From positions 1,054,001 through 1,118,000 of the forward strand of contig NZ_LT634361.1 in the NCBI RefSeq assembly GCF_900119795.1: DNA of 64,000 nucleotides, given 5' to 3'. Below, in pieces: positions 8,572 through 18,152 of this stretch. The number at the start of each line of letters is the position of its first letter. Within the stretch, counting starts at the first letter, position 1. Source of the stretch: Tenacibaculum maritimum NCIMB 2154 (lineage in GTDB: Bacteria; Bacteroidota; Bacteroidia; Flavobacteriales; Flavobacteriaceae). The notes under the pieces were generated by a model, which did no database searches, had not been told where the DNA came from, and saw only the letters and a list, made by a program, of their open reading frames with translations. The translations under genes and the position numbers were made by a program.

Positions 8572-10671
8572 ATGAAAAAGTTATTTGTTATATTCAACTT
8601 ATTATTGATATCACATTTTTTAGTTGTTTCTAAAACTTTTGCTCAAGTAAACGAAGGAGAAGAAGTGCCAAGGGTACAAATATTGGCAAGAGCACAAAAA
8701 GGCAAAATTTTATTACGTTGGGCAGCAAATTCAGCTATTGCTTGGAAAAAAACAAATAAAAGTGGTTTTGTCCTAGAAAAATATCTGCTTTCACGAAATG
8801 GAAAGCGTTTGCCAAAACTAGAAAAAATATGGGAAAAAAAAATAGAGAAAGCTCCATTAGAAACTTGGCAAGAAATAGTAGAAAAAGATAATAATGCAGC
8901 AATTATTGCACAAGCGCTATTTGGAGAAAGTTTTTTTGTAGGAGGAGGAAATAACGGACAGTTAGCTGATATATACAATTTAGTAAACGAAAACGAGCAA
9001 CGTTTTTCATTTTCATTATTTGCCGCTGATATGAATTTTGAGGCGGCGAAAAAAGCAGGTTGGGGATTTGAGGATACAGCGGTGGCTATAAATGAGAAAT
9101 ATGTTTATAAAATAAAGCCTGTATTATTAGAAAATATAAGTAAAATTGAAGACATAAAAGGAACGGCTGCTGTAGTAAGTTTGAAAGAATATGAGCCATT
9201 GCCAGCACCGTTAGATTTCCAAATTATTTTTGGGGATAAAAATGCTACTTTAACTTGGGAGTATCAATTATTCAAATCGGTATATACTTCTTATACCTTA
9301 GAGAGAGCTACAGATGGCGTTCATTTTACTTCATTAAGTAAAACCCCTCTGGTAAATCTTAATGACAAACCTAATGCTCCTGCCAAACGTATGTTTTATA
9401 TAGATTCATTGGCAAGTAATACTCAGAAATACTACTATAGGGTACGCGGAATATCTCCTTTCGGAGAAAAAGGACTGTATTCGAAAATAATTTCAGGACA
9501 TGGAAACCCTATTTTACCCTATACCCCTAGAATATTTGATGTACAGCTTACTAAAAACGCTAATGAAGCCATTATTGCATGGGAATTTCCAAAGAAAGGG
9601 GAAGATTTACTTCAAAAATTTCAATTGCTTATTGCAGCAAAAGATAATGGGCCTTATGTAATGGCTGTAGATAATATTTTGCCTAGCCAGCGTAAGTTGA
9701 CCTATAGCAATTTACAAGCTTCTAATTATGTAAAAATTAAAGCAATTGGAAAAGATGCTAAACAAGAAAAAATATCCTTTTCTACATTAATACAACCTTT
9801 AGATAGAAAGCCACCTGCAATCCCAACAGAACTTAAAGGAACAATAGACAGTTTGGGGGTAGTACAAATTTCTTGGAAACAAAATACAGAAGCAGATTTT
9901 TTAGGATACCGAGTTTTTAGAGGTTTTCTAGAAAACGAAGAGCCTGCTCAAATAACGGTATCGCCCATACTGCAAAATAAATTTATGGATACTGTTACAG
10001 TAAAAAACTTGAATGCAAAAGTATATTATAGTATTGTTGCTGTAGATAAGCGGCATAATCATTCTAAAAAATCAAAAGTATTAGTAATTGAAAAACCCGA
10101 TGTAATACCTCCTACATCTCCAATTTTTTCGGGATATAAGGTTAAAAAGAATAAGGTTGTGTTGACGTGGATAAGAACTTCAGAAGAAGAAATTACTCAT
10201 ATTATAGCTAGAAAAAATCTCACTAAGAAAGCTCCTTGGGAAAATATTTTAGTAACAAAAGATACCATACACCATTATATAGATACCAGTGTAGAAGCAA
10301 ATCAAAAATATCGTTATCGCATTAGCGCAATGGATAAAGCAGGTTTAACATCAGAACCCTCGACTCCTCTGACAATAACAATAGCAGATATGGGAACAAA
10401 AAGTGGGATAAAAGGGTTTCATTATATTATAAATAGAGAAACCAATCAAATAGAACTTTTTTGGAGAGCTGACAAAAAAGAAATAGGAGAATATACCATC
10501 TACAAACAACTGAAAGAAAAACAACCTTCTATATGGAGAGTCTTACCAAGTAATATTCAAAAAGTAGTAGATATGGAGGTAAGCCCTAATGAAACGTATA
10601 TATATCATATACGAGCAATATTAAAAAAAGGAGGATATACGAAAATAAAAAAAATTGAAATAAAATTTTAG
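8572..10671 (+). CDS. exported multi-domain fibronectin type III protein
   Basis: A signal peptide (MKKLFVIFNLLLISHFLVVSKTFAQ) leads a 699-residue protein. After an N-terminal region of about 185 residues come roughly five fibronectin type III-like domains, near residues 210-312, 316-412, 416-510, 511-610 and 615-699, each with the usual Trp strand (ATLTWEY, VVQISWKQ, KVVLTWIRT, QIELFWRA) and a YYYRVRGISPFG-type C strand. There is no enzymatic domain and no T9SS sorting domain. The stop is 3 bp before the SprB-repeat gene, so the two are probably co-transcribed. It is likely a cell-surface or periplasmic binding partner of its large neighbours; the exact role is unknown. Confidence 0.82.
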   Translation: MKKLFVIFNLLLISHFLVVSKTFAQVNEGEEVPRVQILARAQKGKILLRWAANSAIAWKKTNKSGFVLEKYLLSRNGKRLPKLEKIWEKKIEKAPLETWQEIVEKDNNAAIIAQALFGESFFVGGGNNGQLADIYNLVNENEQRFSFSLFAADMNFEAAKKAGWGFEDTAVAINEKYVYKIKPVLLENISKIEDIKGTAAVVSLKEYEPLPAPLDFQIIFGDKNATLTWEYQLFKSVYTSYTLERATDGVHFTSLSKTPLVNLNDKPNAPAKRMFYIDSLASNTQKYYYRVRGISPFGEKGLYSKIISGHGNPILPYTPRIFDVQLTKNANEAIIAWEFPKKGEDLLQKFQLLIAAKDNGPYVMAVDNILPSQRKLTYSNLQASNYVKIKAIGKDAKQEKISFSTLIQPLDRKPPAIPTELKGTIDSLGVVQISWKQNTEADFLGYRVFRGFLENEEPAQITVSPILQNKFMDTVTVKNLNAKVYYSIVAVDKRHNHSKKSKVLVIEKPDVIPPTSPIFSGYKVKKNKVVLTWIRTSEEEITHIIARKNLTKKAPWENILVTKDTIHHYIDTSVEANQKYRYRISAMDKAGLTSEPSTPLTITIADMGTKSGIKGFHYIINRETNQIELFWRADKKEIGEYTIYKQLKEKQPSIWRVLPSNIQKVVDMEVSPNETYIYHIRAILKKGGYTKIKKIEIKF

Positions 10672-10674
10672 AAA

Positions 10675-13600
10675 ATGAAAAGGATTATAATCGTTATTAT
10701 ATTAATGCAGTCATTAAATTTTGTTCATGGCCAAGTTGGAGAGTATGAAGTAACCTTTGATGGATGGGCAGAAGGAGCAACAAATCATAATTGTGGATAC
10801 GCTTATGTTCAGCTTGAGTTTGCAAACTCCTCAAATAACTATAAGGCTTTTGAGTTTAATTTTTTAGAATATTCTCCTAGGGTTTATTATCGAGCAGGAA
10901 GTGCTGAAACAACTTCTCGTTTTTCTGCAAATCAGAGGTTAAAATCACTTCGTTTTTGGTCAGAAAGGAAGGTTTATGATACTTGTAGAGGGACTAGAGC
11001 TTATAATGACGGGAGGGTTTATAGTAACAGTAGCAACAATTTTCTAGAGTGTTTTGATTTTGATTTTGAATTTGGACAATTTATAGATAGTAGGTACCAT
11101 ACAGGATTATGGAATTCAAAGTTTAATGTTAAAATTTATCCTATTTTAACCATTAATCCACCTGGGGAAGCTAATTCTTTTCCTGTTGAAGATGATATAG
11201 TATTAACTTCTCATACAGGGTTTAAAACAAGTGAGTATAATTGGAAATACTCTTTTGATGGCTATAATTGGGTCGATATGTATGCGTTTAATGGAGCGGC
11301 ATCGATAAAATTAAATGCCCAAGAAATTGGTGATTTTGATGCAAGTTTAAACCATGGAAGAACTATTTATTTCAAGCAATCTGCCTGTGGATATGATTCT
11401 GATATTGTGAAATATAAAATACGTCGTTCTGCTCCGCATATAACAAGTGTTAATACAACAAATACAACCTGTTATGATGAGAAAGATGGTAGTGTAAAAA
11501 TAAACTTTGATAGAGGGTTAGAATCCAACGAACGTTTAAGTATAACAATAGAAGATTTGGATAAAATTGAAGGCTATGTTAATGGTGTTCCTACCTATGA
11601 AATTGTTAGTTCATCCTCAAACGTTGTTTTAGCATCAGACAATTCATATACATTTAATAAAGATATTGGAAAAGGATTAGGAAAAGGGAGGTTTCGTGTA
11701 ATTTTAGCTGGAGGAGGTACTATAGCTTATAATGGAGATAAGTGGAACACTTATACAGAATCTCCTACACATCAAGCTACCTTTACTATAAATAAACCAA
11801 GTCCTGTTGAATTTACAGCAACACATACCAATGTTTGGTGTTATGGAGGAAGTGATGGAACTATTGTAATAAAGGCCAAAGGAGGAAAAATATTAGAGAA
11901 ATATAAATATTTATTACGCAAACAAGGAGATGAAAGTCCTGTTCTAGAAAGTGATTGGGTTGAATTTGAAAATCTGTCAACATTTACAGGAACATTTCCT
12001 AATGTAGTATATGAAGCTACCGAAGTAATAACAGGAAAACCAGCAGGTAATTACACTTTACAAATAAAAGATGCCAATAATTGTATCGCCAAAAGAATTG
12101 TTAGAGACGGTGCGGGAACCATTATTGGTTTAGCAGAAGAAATAGTAGAAACCGTAGAAATTAAACAACCAGAGAATCCTTTAGAAATAGTTTTTGTAGA
12201 TGAAAAACAACCTACAGCTTTTGGTTTTTCTGATGGAAGAATACGTGCACAAATAACAGGAGGAACTTCATTACCTAATGGTAAGTATAATTTTACATGG
12301 ACGCATGAAAGCGGTAGGAAATGGACTACTTTTACCGATTTTGTACATACAACAGATGGATGGTATTTGACTTTAGAAAATGCAATACAAGGTACTTATA
12401 GCTTAACAGTAACTGATGCAAATTATACAGATGCTGATACCAAAAAAGGTTGTATGATTGCGAATGCTAGCTATACATTAAATGAACCGTTTAAGTTAAA
12501 CGTTGCTATTGAAGAGACAAATGTTATATCATGTAATCGTAAGAATGCTTATGATGATCCTTTTTCGGACGGGGAGTTAACAGCAATAGCAAGTGGAGGC
12601 GTTCCTTTTAGCCCTTTAATACAAGGGAAGTATGCTTACAAATATACTTGGAAAAAGAAAGACCGCTCAGGAGTATATCAAATCATACCTAATGAAACAG
12701 GAGATACATTAAGAAATCAAGAAGCGGGTGAATATGCTGTAAATATTGAAGATGCTAATGGAATTATTATAGGAAATTATAGAAATAATATCTTAACTAC
12801 ACCTACGGATGTAACCTACAATTTAGAAGAACCGGAGTTGTTAAAAATACAATATACAAAGCAAAATGTATTTTGCTATCAAGGTACAGATGGAGCTATC
12901 AATACAACGATTACTGGAGGAACAGGAACTTATACTACCCAATGGAATACAGGAGCTACCTCTGAAAATATTTCAAATTTGGAGGCTGGTATTTATACGG
13001 TTATGGTTACTGATGGGCGAGGTTGCCAGGTTCAAGAAACTATTGAAATTGAGCAGCCGAAAACTCCTATAGAAGTACATTATAATTTTTTTGAACCTAC
13101 TTTTGCGGGAGCTACCAACGGTTGGATTCAAGCTACAATTACTGGAGGAACGCCTTTGAATGATGGAGCCTATACTTATGGTTGGACAGATGCTAGTGGT
13201 AATGACTTGAATGCTCAAGTAACAGCGCAAATAAACTCAAACAATTATATACTTACTTTAAATGGTATAGGAGAAGGAACCTACAAATTAACGGTTCAAG
13301 ATAAAAATTATCCATCGGCTATCGACGATATAAATTGTAGTATCGTTAAGAGTGAATATACTATCAAAGATCCAGAGGCCTTACAAGTTGCGATGAAATT
13401 AGTTAAACCGATTTCTTGTAATAATAGTAATGCTTATGGAGATCCTTCTTCTGATGGAATCCTAGAAGCTGTAGCTGGAGGAGGTGTTATGTTGCAGCCT
13501 AATGAAAATAACGGCTTGCCCTATTATTATACTTGGAAAAAAGAAACGAGTCCTGGGGTTTGGACCATACTAACTTCACAAACTACGAACATTGCAACTG

Positions 13601-15807
13601 GACTTAATGGTGGAAACTACGCCGTTAATATTAAAGATGCTAATGGTGTTGTTTTAGGAGTGTATAAAGATAATGTGTTAGTAACGCCCACTGACGTAAC
13701 TTACCATTTGGAAGAGCCAACATTATTAGAATTATCTTTCGAAAAGCAAGATGTACATTGCTACGAAGGTAGTGATGGTTGGGCAAAAACTATTATTAAA
13801 GGAGGAATTGCGCCTTATATTATTGAATGGGAAAATAAAAGTGATGATGTGCTAATAAGCAATTTAACCAAAGGGGCATATACAGTGGCTGTTACCGATA
13901 GTCGTGGTTGCCAAGCAACAGGAACTGTTTTGATAAGTCAGCCAGAAAAACCTATAAGTATAAATTTTACGGCTTTTGCCACTCCTACTGTTGGGGGAGT
14001 AGCAGACGGATGGGTTAACGCTGAAATAGAAGGAGGAACTGTTTTTCCGAATGGAAGCTATACTTACTATTGGCAAAATGAAACAGGAGAGATACTTAAT
14101 GCCCAAACGCAAACCGATATTGTAGATGGAAAATTTCAAATACAATTAAACAATATATCTAAAGGAATTTATTATTTAACCATTCAAGATGCAAATTATA
14201 TTACAGCAACGTCTAAAGAGGGGTGTACTTACATAGAAAAAGAGTTTGTTTTGTACGATCCAATAGAAGCTATCATTGCTATTGAAAAACCGATTTCATG
14301 TAATCAAAATAATACATTTAGTAATCCTTATGGAGATGGAAGTTTAAGAGCAACTATAACAGGTGGACTTCCTTTTAGTGTAGGGCAGGATTATAAATAT
14401 ACTTGGAAGAAAAAAGATGGTTCAGGTATATATCAGGATATACATCAAAATAGTTCTATTGTCACAAGTTTATCAGCGGGAGCATATGCTTTAAATGTAG
14501 AAGATAGTAGGGGGGTCGTTATAGGAGTATATGATAGTTTGGAGTTAACCAGTGCAACAGACGTTTTATACACTTTTAGAGAACAAGAATTAATTGCATT
14601 ATCATTGTCTGCAACCGAAATTTCTTGTGATGCTGGGAATGATGGTACAGCAACGGTAGCTATTTCAGGAGGAGTTCCTCCTTACGATATTCAATGGTCT
14701 AATGGTCAAAGCACTCCAAAAGCTACTAATCTAATAGCTGGTAATCATTTGGTATTTGTGACTGATGCTAGGGGATGTGAAGCAGCAGGAAATATTACGA
14801 TAGAGCAACCAGGGGGATTGAGCATAAAAGTGAATACAAAGAATCCTACGTGTTATAATAGTAGTGATGGAGCTATATCGCTAGATATCATAGGAGGAGT
14901 GCCTCCATACACGTACTCTTGGAGTTCAGGAGAGCAAACAACAAATTTAACAGGCTTACATGAAGGAAGGTATATTTTTTCATTAACTGATGCAAATGGA
15001 TGTAAAGTTTTTGAAGAGGTGAAATTGGAGAATCCAGCACCAATAACGATTGATTTAGGAGCTGATAAAACATTATGCAAAGGTCAAGAGTATGTTTTAG
15101 ATGCTAGTATTGATGTTCCTAATGTTACTTATGAATGGACTTCAGAGAATGGTTTTGTCTCTGATGAAGCATTAATTACGGTAACCGAAGAAGGTACTTA
15201 TACAGTAACAGTTACATCATCGCTAGGTTGTATAGGAACAGATTCGGTGGCTATTATTTATAGCGATCGTCAAATAGCAGCAGAATTCTTAATGTCGTCT
15301 CAAGCATATATAAATGAAGATGTAGTAGTGTTTCATACTAGCAATCCTGCTCCTGAATCTTTTGAATGGGTGTTTAGTGAAGGAGTTACTATAATTGAAG
15401 AAAAAGAAAATACTGTTGTGATGCGTTTTGCTGAAAAAGGGACTTATAAGGTTGGGCTTTTAACGAATGTTGGCGATTGTGTTCAAGAGTTATATAAGAA
15501 TATAGTAATAGAAGAAAATACGGAGTTACCAAACTTAGGAGACACAAAAACTCCATTTATCGAAGCATTTAACATTTCACCGAGTCCTAATACTGGAAAC
15601 TTCAAAACGAAGGTAAGTTTAGCTGAACCCAGTGCTATTTCTTTACGTTTTTTTAATACGCAAGGAGAGTTTATAAAGCAACATAAACCTATAGAAGTAT
15701 TAGAAGAATATGATATTCCATTCAATATGAATTTAGCATCAGGAATGTATATTCTAGTATTAGAAACGGCAAAGCAAACACAAGTAAAACGAATGATTGT
15801 AAAGTAG
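10675..15807 (+). CDS. SprB-repeat adhesin with T9SS sorting domain
   Basis: A 1710-residue exported protein. The signal peptide ends near FVHGQ. A unique N-terminal region (to about 250) is followed by many SprB-type repeats, marked by T/SCxxxxDG, GGxPPYxYxWSxG and GxYxVxVTDAxGC; the cleanest lie at about residues 720-800, 1010-1090, 1308-1380 and 1388-1455. A PKD-like domain lies at about 1535-1620. The last 85 residues match a type A T9SS C-terminal domain (FNISPSPNTGNFK ... SGMYILVLETAKQTQVKRMIVK, quoted in part), so it should be exported by the type IX system and attached to or released from the surface. SprB-family proteins act as mobile adhesins in gliding Flavobacteriia. It is not SprB itself, which is far larger. 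Confidence 0.9.
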   Translation: MKRIIIVIILMQSLNFVHGQVGEYEVTFDGWAEGATNHNCGYAYVQLEFANSSNNYKAFEFNFLEYSPRVYYRAGSAETTSRFSANQRLKSLRFWSERKVYDTCRGTRAYNDGRVYSNSSNNFLECFDFDFEFGQFIDSRYHTGLWNSKFNVKIYPILTINPPGEANSFPVEDDIVLTSHTGFKTSEYNWKYSFDGYNWVDMYAFNGAASIKLNAQEIGDFDASLNHGRTIYFKQSACGYDSDIVKYKIRRSAPHITSVNTTNTTCYDEKDGSVKINFDRGLESNERLSITIEDLDKIEGYVNGVPTYEIVSSSSNVVLASDNSYTFNKDIGKGLGKGRFRVILAGGGTIAYNGDKWNTYTESPTHQATFTINKPSPVEFTATHTNVWCYGGSDGTIVIKAKGGKILEKYKYLLRKQGDESPVLESDWVEFENLSTFTGTFPNVVYEATEVITGKPAGNYTLQIKDANNCIAKRIVRDGAGTIIGLAEEIVETVEIKQPENPLEIVFVDEKQPTAFGFSDGRIRAQITGGTSLPNGKYNFTWTHESGRKWTTFTDFVHTTDGWYLTLENAIQGTYSLTVTDANYTDADTKKGCMIANASYTLNEPFKLNVAIEETNVISCNRKNAYDDPFSDGELTAIASGGVPFSPLIQGKYAYKYTWKKKDRSGVYQIIPNETGDTLRNQEAGEYAVNIEDANGIIIGNYRNNILTTPTDVTYNLEEPELLKIQYTKQNVFCYQGTDGAINTTITGGTGTYTTQWNTGATSENISNLEAGIYTVMVTDGRGCQVQETIEIEQPKTPIEVHYNFFEPTFAGATNGWIQATITGGTPLNDGAYTYGWTDASGNDLNAQVTAQINSNNYILTLNGIGEGTYKLTVQDKNYPSAIDDINCSIVKSEYTIKDPEALQVAMKLVKPISCNNSNAYGDPSSDGILEAVAGGGVMLQPNENNGLPYYYTWKKETSPGVWTILTSQTTNIATGLNGGNYAVNIKDANGVVLGVYKDNVLVTPTDVTYHLEEPTLLELSFEKQDVHCYEGSDGWAKTIIKGGIAPYIIEWENKSDDVLISNLTKGAYTVAVTDSRGCQATGTVLISQPEKPISINFTAFATPTVGGVADGWVNAEIEGGTVFPNGSYTYYWQNETGEILNAQTQTDIVDGKFQIQLNNISKGIYYLTIQDANYITATSKEGCTYIEKEFVLYDPIEAIIAIEKPISCNQNNTFSNPYGDGSLRATITGGLPFSVGQDYKYTWKKKDGSGIYQDIHQNSSIVTSLSAGAYALNVEDSRGVVIGVYDSLELTSATDVLYTFREQELIALSLSATEISCDAGNDGTATVAISGGVPPYDIQWSNGQSTPKATNLIAGNHLVFVTDARGCEAAGNITIEQPGGLSIKVNTKNPTCYNSSDGAISLDIIGGVPPYTYSWSSGEQTTNLTGLHEGRYIFSLTDANGCKVFEEVKLENPAPITIDLGADKTLCKGQEYVLDASIDVPNVTYEWTSENGFVSDEALITVTEEGTYTVTVTSSLGCIGTDSVAIIYSDRQIAAEFLMSSQAYINEDVVVFHTSNPAPESFEWVFSEGVTIIEEKENTVVMRFAEKGTYKVGLLTNVGDCVQELYKNIVIEENTELPNLGDTKTPFIEAFNISPSPNTGNFKTKVSLAEPSAISLRFFNTQGEFIKQHKPIEVLEEYDIPFNMNLASGMYILVLETAKQTQVKRMIVK

Positions 15808-15808
15808 C

Positions 15809-17170
15809 ATGAAAAATAGAGATACAATAGGAGTTAGTTTATTCGTAATATTAATGTTATTTATAGCCTGTTACCAAGAAACCCCAATTTTTATAGCGGC
15901 TAATTTTACAACTTCGTTTGTAAATGACGATATATCTGTACCCGTTCAAGTCAGTATTCGTAATAAAACGGAAGGAGCTGATACGTATCAGTGGACTTTT
16001 GAAGGAGCAACTATCACTTCATCAACGGCTAAAAACCCAGGGAGTATTACTTATGAAAAAGCAGGAACTTACCCGATTTTGTTAAAGGCGAGCAATATAG
16101 ATGGAGAGGAAGTTGTATTAAAAAAGGAGATTACTGTGGTAGAAGGAATTGATATTCAATTTTCAACAGAAATAATAGCGAGTAATTACCCTCCTGTAAC
16201 AGTAGGTATTACGAATAATACGATTGGGAATCAATTGACTTATTTATGGAAATTTGAAGGAGGTGTTCCAGAAAGTTCCACGGATAGAACCCCTAGAAAT
16301 GTAGTATTTGAAAGTCCAGGAAAGCATTGTATTGAAGTTGCTGTTTCTAATGGTTTTGAAACGATTGTCAAAAAACAAATAATAACAGTATTGCCTGATA
16401 TAGAGATTGATTTTGATTGGAAAGTAAACTTTTTTGATGATGACTATCAAGCTCCTGTTGGTATCGTATTAGAAAATAAAACGAGTAATGCTATTCGCTA
16501 TGAGTGGAGTTTTGAAAAAGGAATACCAGCGAGGAGTACGCTGAAAAATCCGAGTGTCATATTTCAAGATAAAGGCGTACATAATATTGTTTTAATAGCA
16601 TCTAATGGAAAGAAAACTAAAAAGTTTCAAAAATCAATAGAAATTTATGATAATACAAATTTAAGAGTCTTTAACGATGTTAAATTAGGAATTAATACCG
16701 CGCATAATGCCAACACTATAGGAGCTTTTTTTTCTACTAAACTCCGAAAAGTATTTACAAAAAATGAAGTAACTAGTGATAATGGTAGCGAAATAGATCT
16801 TTCTTTTTTAGGACTCAATAATCGTTTTAATTTTAATAAATTTGTGTCTCCTATGCTTGTAGGTGCCAATGGTTTTAATGTAATTCCAAATGCTAAGCAT
16901 ACCGTATTTGTAAATAAACAAGAGAATTGTAATTGTGGGGTGAATTTTACCACCGCTCAATTTGATGCGATGCAAAATGATCTGCCGTTATTGGGGCTTA
17001 GCATTGTAGAGACTTCAAGTGGGGTATTGCATTTTGATAATGCAATGAAACCAAGGATTGTATTATTTCAAACAGCAGATGGGAGAAAAGGAGCAATTAA
17101 GATAAAGGAGTTTAAAAATGAGGGAGATAACTCATACATAGTTTGCGATATTAAAGTACAGAAAGAGTAG
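15809..17170 (+). CDS. PKD-domain lipoprotein
   Basis: The start is 1 bp after the adhesin stop, so translation is probably coupled. The protein has 453 residues with a lipoprotein signal ending FIAC near residue 21. Three PKD-like domains follow (about 30-110, 115-195, 200-285), each with a YxWxFEGxxxxSS strand and a GxYxIxLxASN closing strand. The C-terminal 165 residues are a separate domain with an NCNCGVNF cysteine cluster and no recognised family. It likely sits in the outer membrane as a partner for the secreted adhesin. It ends the 2.4-17.2 kb secreted block. Confidence 0.82.
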   Translation: MKNRDTIGVSLFVILMLFIACYQETPIFIAANFTTSFVNDDISVPVQVSIRNKTEGADTYQWTFEGATITSSTAKNPGSITYEKAGTYPILLKASNIDGEEVVLKKEITVVEGIDIQFSTEIIASNYPPVTVGITNNTIGNQLTYLWKFEGGVPESSTDRTPRNVVFESPGKHCIEVAVSNGFETIVKKQIITVLPDIEIDFDWKVNFFDDDYQAPVGIVLENKTSNAIRYEWSFEKGIPARSTLKNPSVIFQDKGVHNIVLIASNGKKTKKFQKSIEIYDNTNLRVFNDVKLGINTAHNANTIGAFFSTKLRKVFTKNEVTSDNGSEIDLSFLGLNNRFNFNKFVSPMLVGANGFNVIPNAKHTVFVNKQENCNCGVNFTTAQFDAMQNDLPLLGLSIVETSSGVLHFDNAMKPRIVLFQTADGRKGAIKIKEFKNEGDNSYIVCDIKVQKE

Positions 17171-17214
17171 TTTAGTAGGCAGTAGGTAGTTGGAAGTAGA
17201 TGGTTAAAAAATAA

Positions 17215-17375
17215 TAAACTGGTTTCAACTTTTTTTGATGCTTGCGAAGTTGTCTTATTTCCCCCTAATTTTAGCTTTTTTTACAACGTAGCAAAGGCTA
17301 TGTTACTCAAAAAAGATGTATTAGGACAAAAATCCTAAATTTTCACTTCAAAACAAAAAGATTAAATCACTTCAT
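17215..17375 (+). repeat. dispersed intergenic repeat, copy 1
   Basis: This segment, with GGTTTCAACTTTTT, CCCTAATTTTAGCTTTTT and an imperfect palindrome around AACGTAGCAAAGGCTATGTT, recurs at 54838-54960 on the same strand. Its right part (TAGG-CAAAAA to CACTTCAAAACAAAAAG) recurs inverted at 35383-35440. It is a structured non-coding repeat of unknown origin; no open frame explains it. Confidence 0.65.
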
Positions 17376-17416
17376 TTTATGATTAGAAGAGTAAAAGCTT
17401 TTTCTATGAATATTTT

Positions 17417-17650
17417 ATGTGTAAAAATTGGGCAAGTTTAAAAACAGGAAAAATTACCTCCGCTACTTTTAAAGCATTGTAGAAAATACCAGCAACATTA
17501 TAAAAGACGATAGCTGGCTTTGGTAAGTTTGGTAAAAAACTGTTGGTTAAAATAGACCATACTTCCTTTATTTTTCCTCTCAAAAAAATGCAGAGAAATT
17601 CACCTTATCAATCTAAAAAATCCATGATTAAGTTCGAATCTCTCTATTAA
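17417..17650 (+). pseudogene. possible decayed coding fragment
   Basis: One frame runs from ATG 17417 to TAA 17648, interrupted by TAG at 17480 and TAA at 17501. Between these stops it reads protein-like (TGKITSATFKAL, then KTIAGFGKFGKKLLVKIDHTSFIF). No family is recognised. It lies between the secreted block and the toxin locus, in a region of repeats and debris. It may simply be non-coding. Confidence 0.25.
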
Positions 17651-17728
17651 ATTCCAAAAACTTCTTATAAAAAAAGAGAGAATTATTTCAGTTAAAAAAA
17701 ATATAACCTATTGATATATAATGAGTAT

Positions 17729-17940
17729 TTGTACAAACTTTTTGGAGGTGATTGAAAAGTTTGTACAGGAAAATGAGTAGAAAACTTGTACAAACTATTT
17801 AGAGGTGGTTGAAAAGTTTGTACAGAAAAAAGAGTAGAAAACTTGTACAAACTTTTTAGAGGTGGTTGAAAAGTTTGTACAGAAAAAAGAGTAGAAAACT
17901 TGTACAAACTATTTAGAGGTGATGGAAAAGTTTGTACAAA
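17729..17940. repeat. tandem hairpin array, 57-bp period, four copies
   Basis: Units begin at 17729, 17786, 17843 and 17900. Each contains TTGTACAAACTWTTT, an 11-nt loop (gGAGGTGRTTG type) and AAAAGTTTGTACA, giving a 13-bp stem bounded by the self-complementary TGTACA. The inter-stem part (GAAAAWRAGTAGAAAAC) is also conserved, so there are no variable spacers. A lone copy lies at 34944 and a related 56-bp array at 50817. It sits upstream of the polymorphic-toxin gene. Confidence 0.85.
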
Positions 17941-17989
17941 AAAGAGGGGGCAAAAAACAAACGATTCTTTTTAAAATAGGAATAATTAA

Positions 17990-18100
17990 TTTACCTTAGC
18001 AGCAGGTATTGATGGTGGTATTTTGGGAGCTAATGGATTGTCAAATTTGCTAGGTGATCCAGCAATCAAAAAAGAAGTATATCCAACATTAATCAGATAA
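17990..18100 (+). pseudogene. 3' remnant of an unknown gene
   Basis: A 36-codon open frame without a start codon runs from after a stop at 17987 to TAA 18098. It contains a Gly-rich stretch (AAGIDGGILGANGLSNLL) and ends in YPTLIR. It is immediately followed by a hairpin at 18102. It looks like the tail of a gene whose body was lost at the repeat array just upstream. The family is not recognised. Confidence 0.35.
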
Positions 18101-18101
18101 G

Positions 18102-18134
18102 GAAGGTTTAAATCACTTCAATGATATAACCTTC
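18102..18134 (+). terminator. hairpin after the gene remnant
   Basis: GAAGGTT (18102-18108) pairs with AACCTTC (18128-18134) over a 19-nt loop, followed by an A-rich stretch. It lies 18 bp before the toxin-gene ATG and so could end upstream transcription or sit in the toxin mRNA leader. Confidence 0.4.
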
Positions 18135-18152
18135 TAAAAAAAATAAATAAAG

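Noticed and set aside
15483..15827. Minus-strand frames inside the adhesin and other large genes
   Set aside because: They are opposite-strand shadows of clear genes, without start context or domain signs.
17692..17907. Minus-strand 71-residue protein with 19-residue repeats
   Set aside because: It is only the translation of the 57-bp hairpin repeats (57 = 3 x 19), with no signal, domain or promoter.
17729..17940. CRISPR array
   Set aside because: The period is regular, but the parts between the stems are as conserved as the stems. There are no variable spacers and no cas genes in the window.
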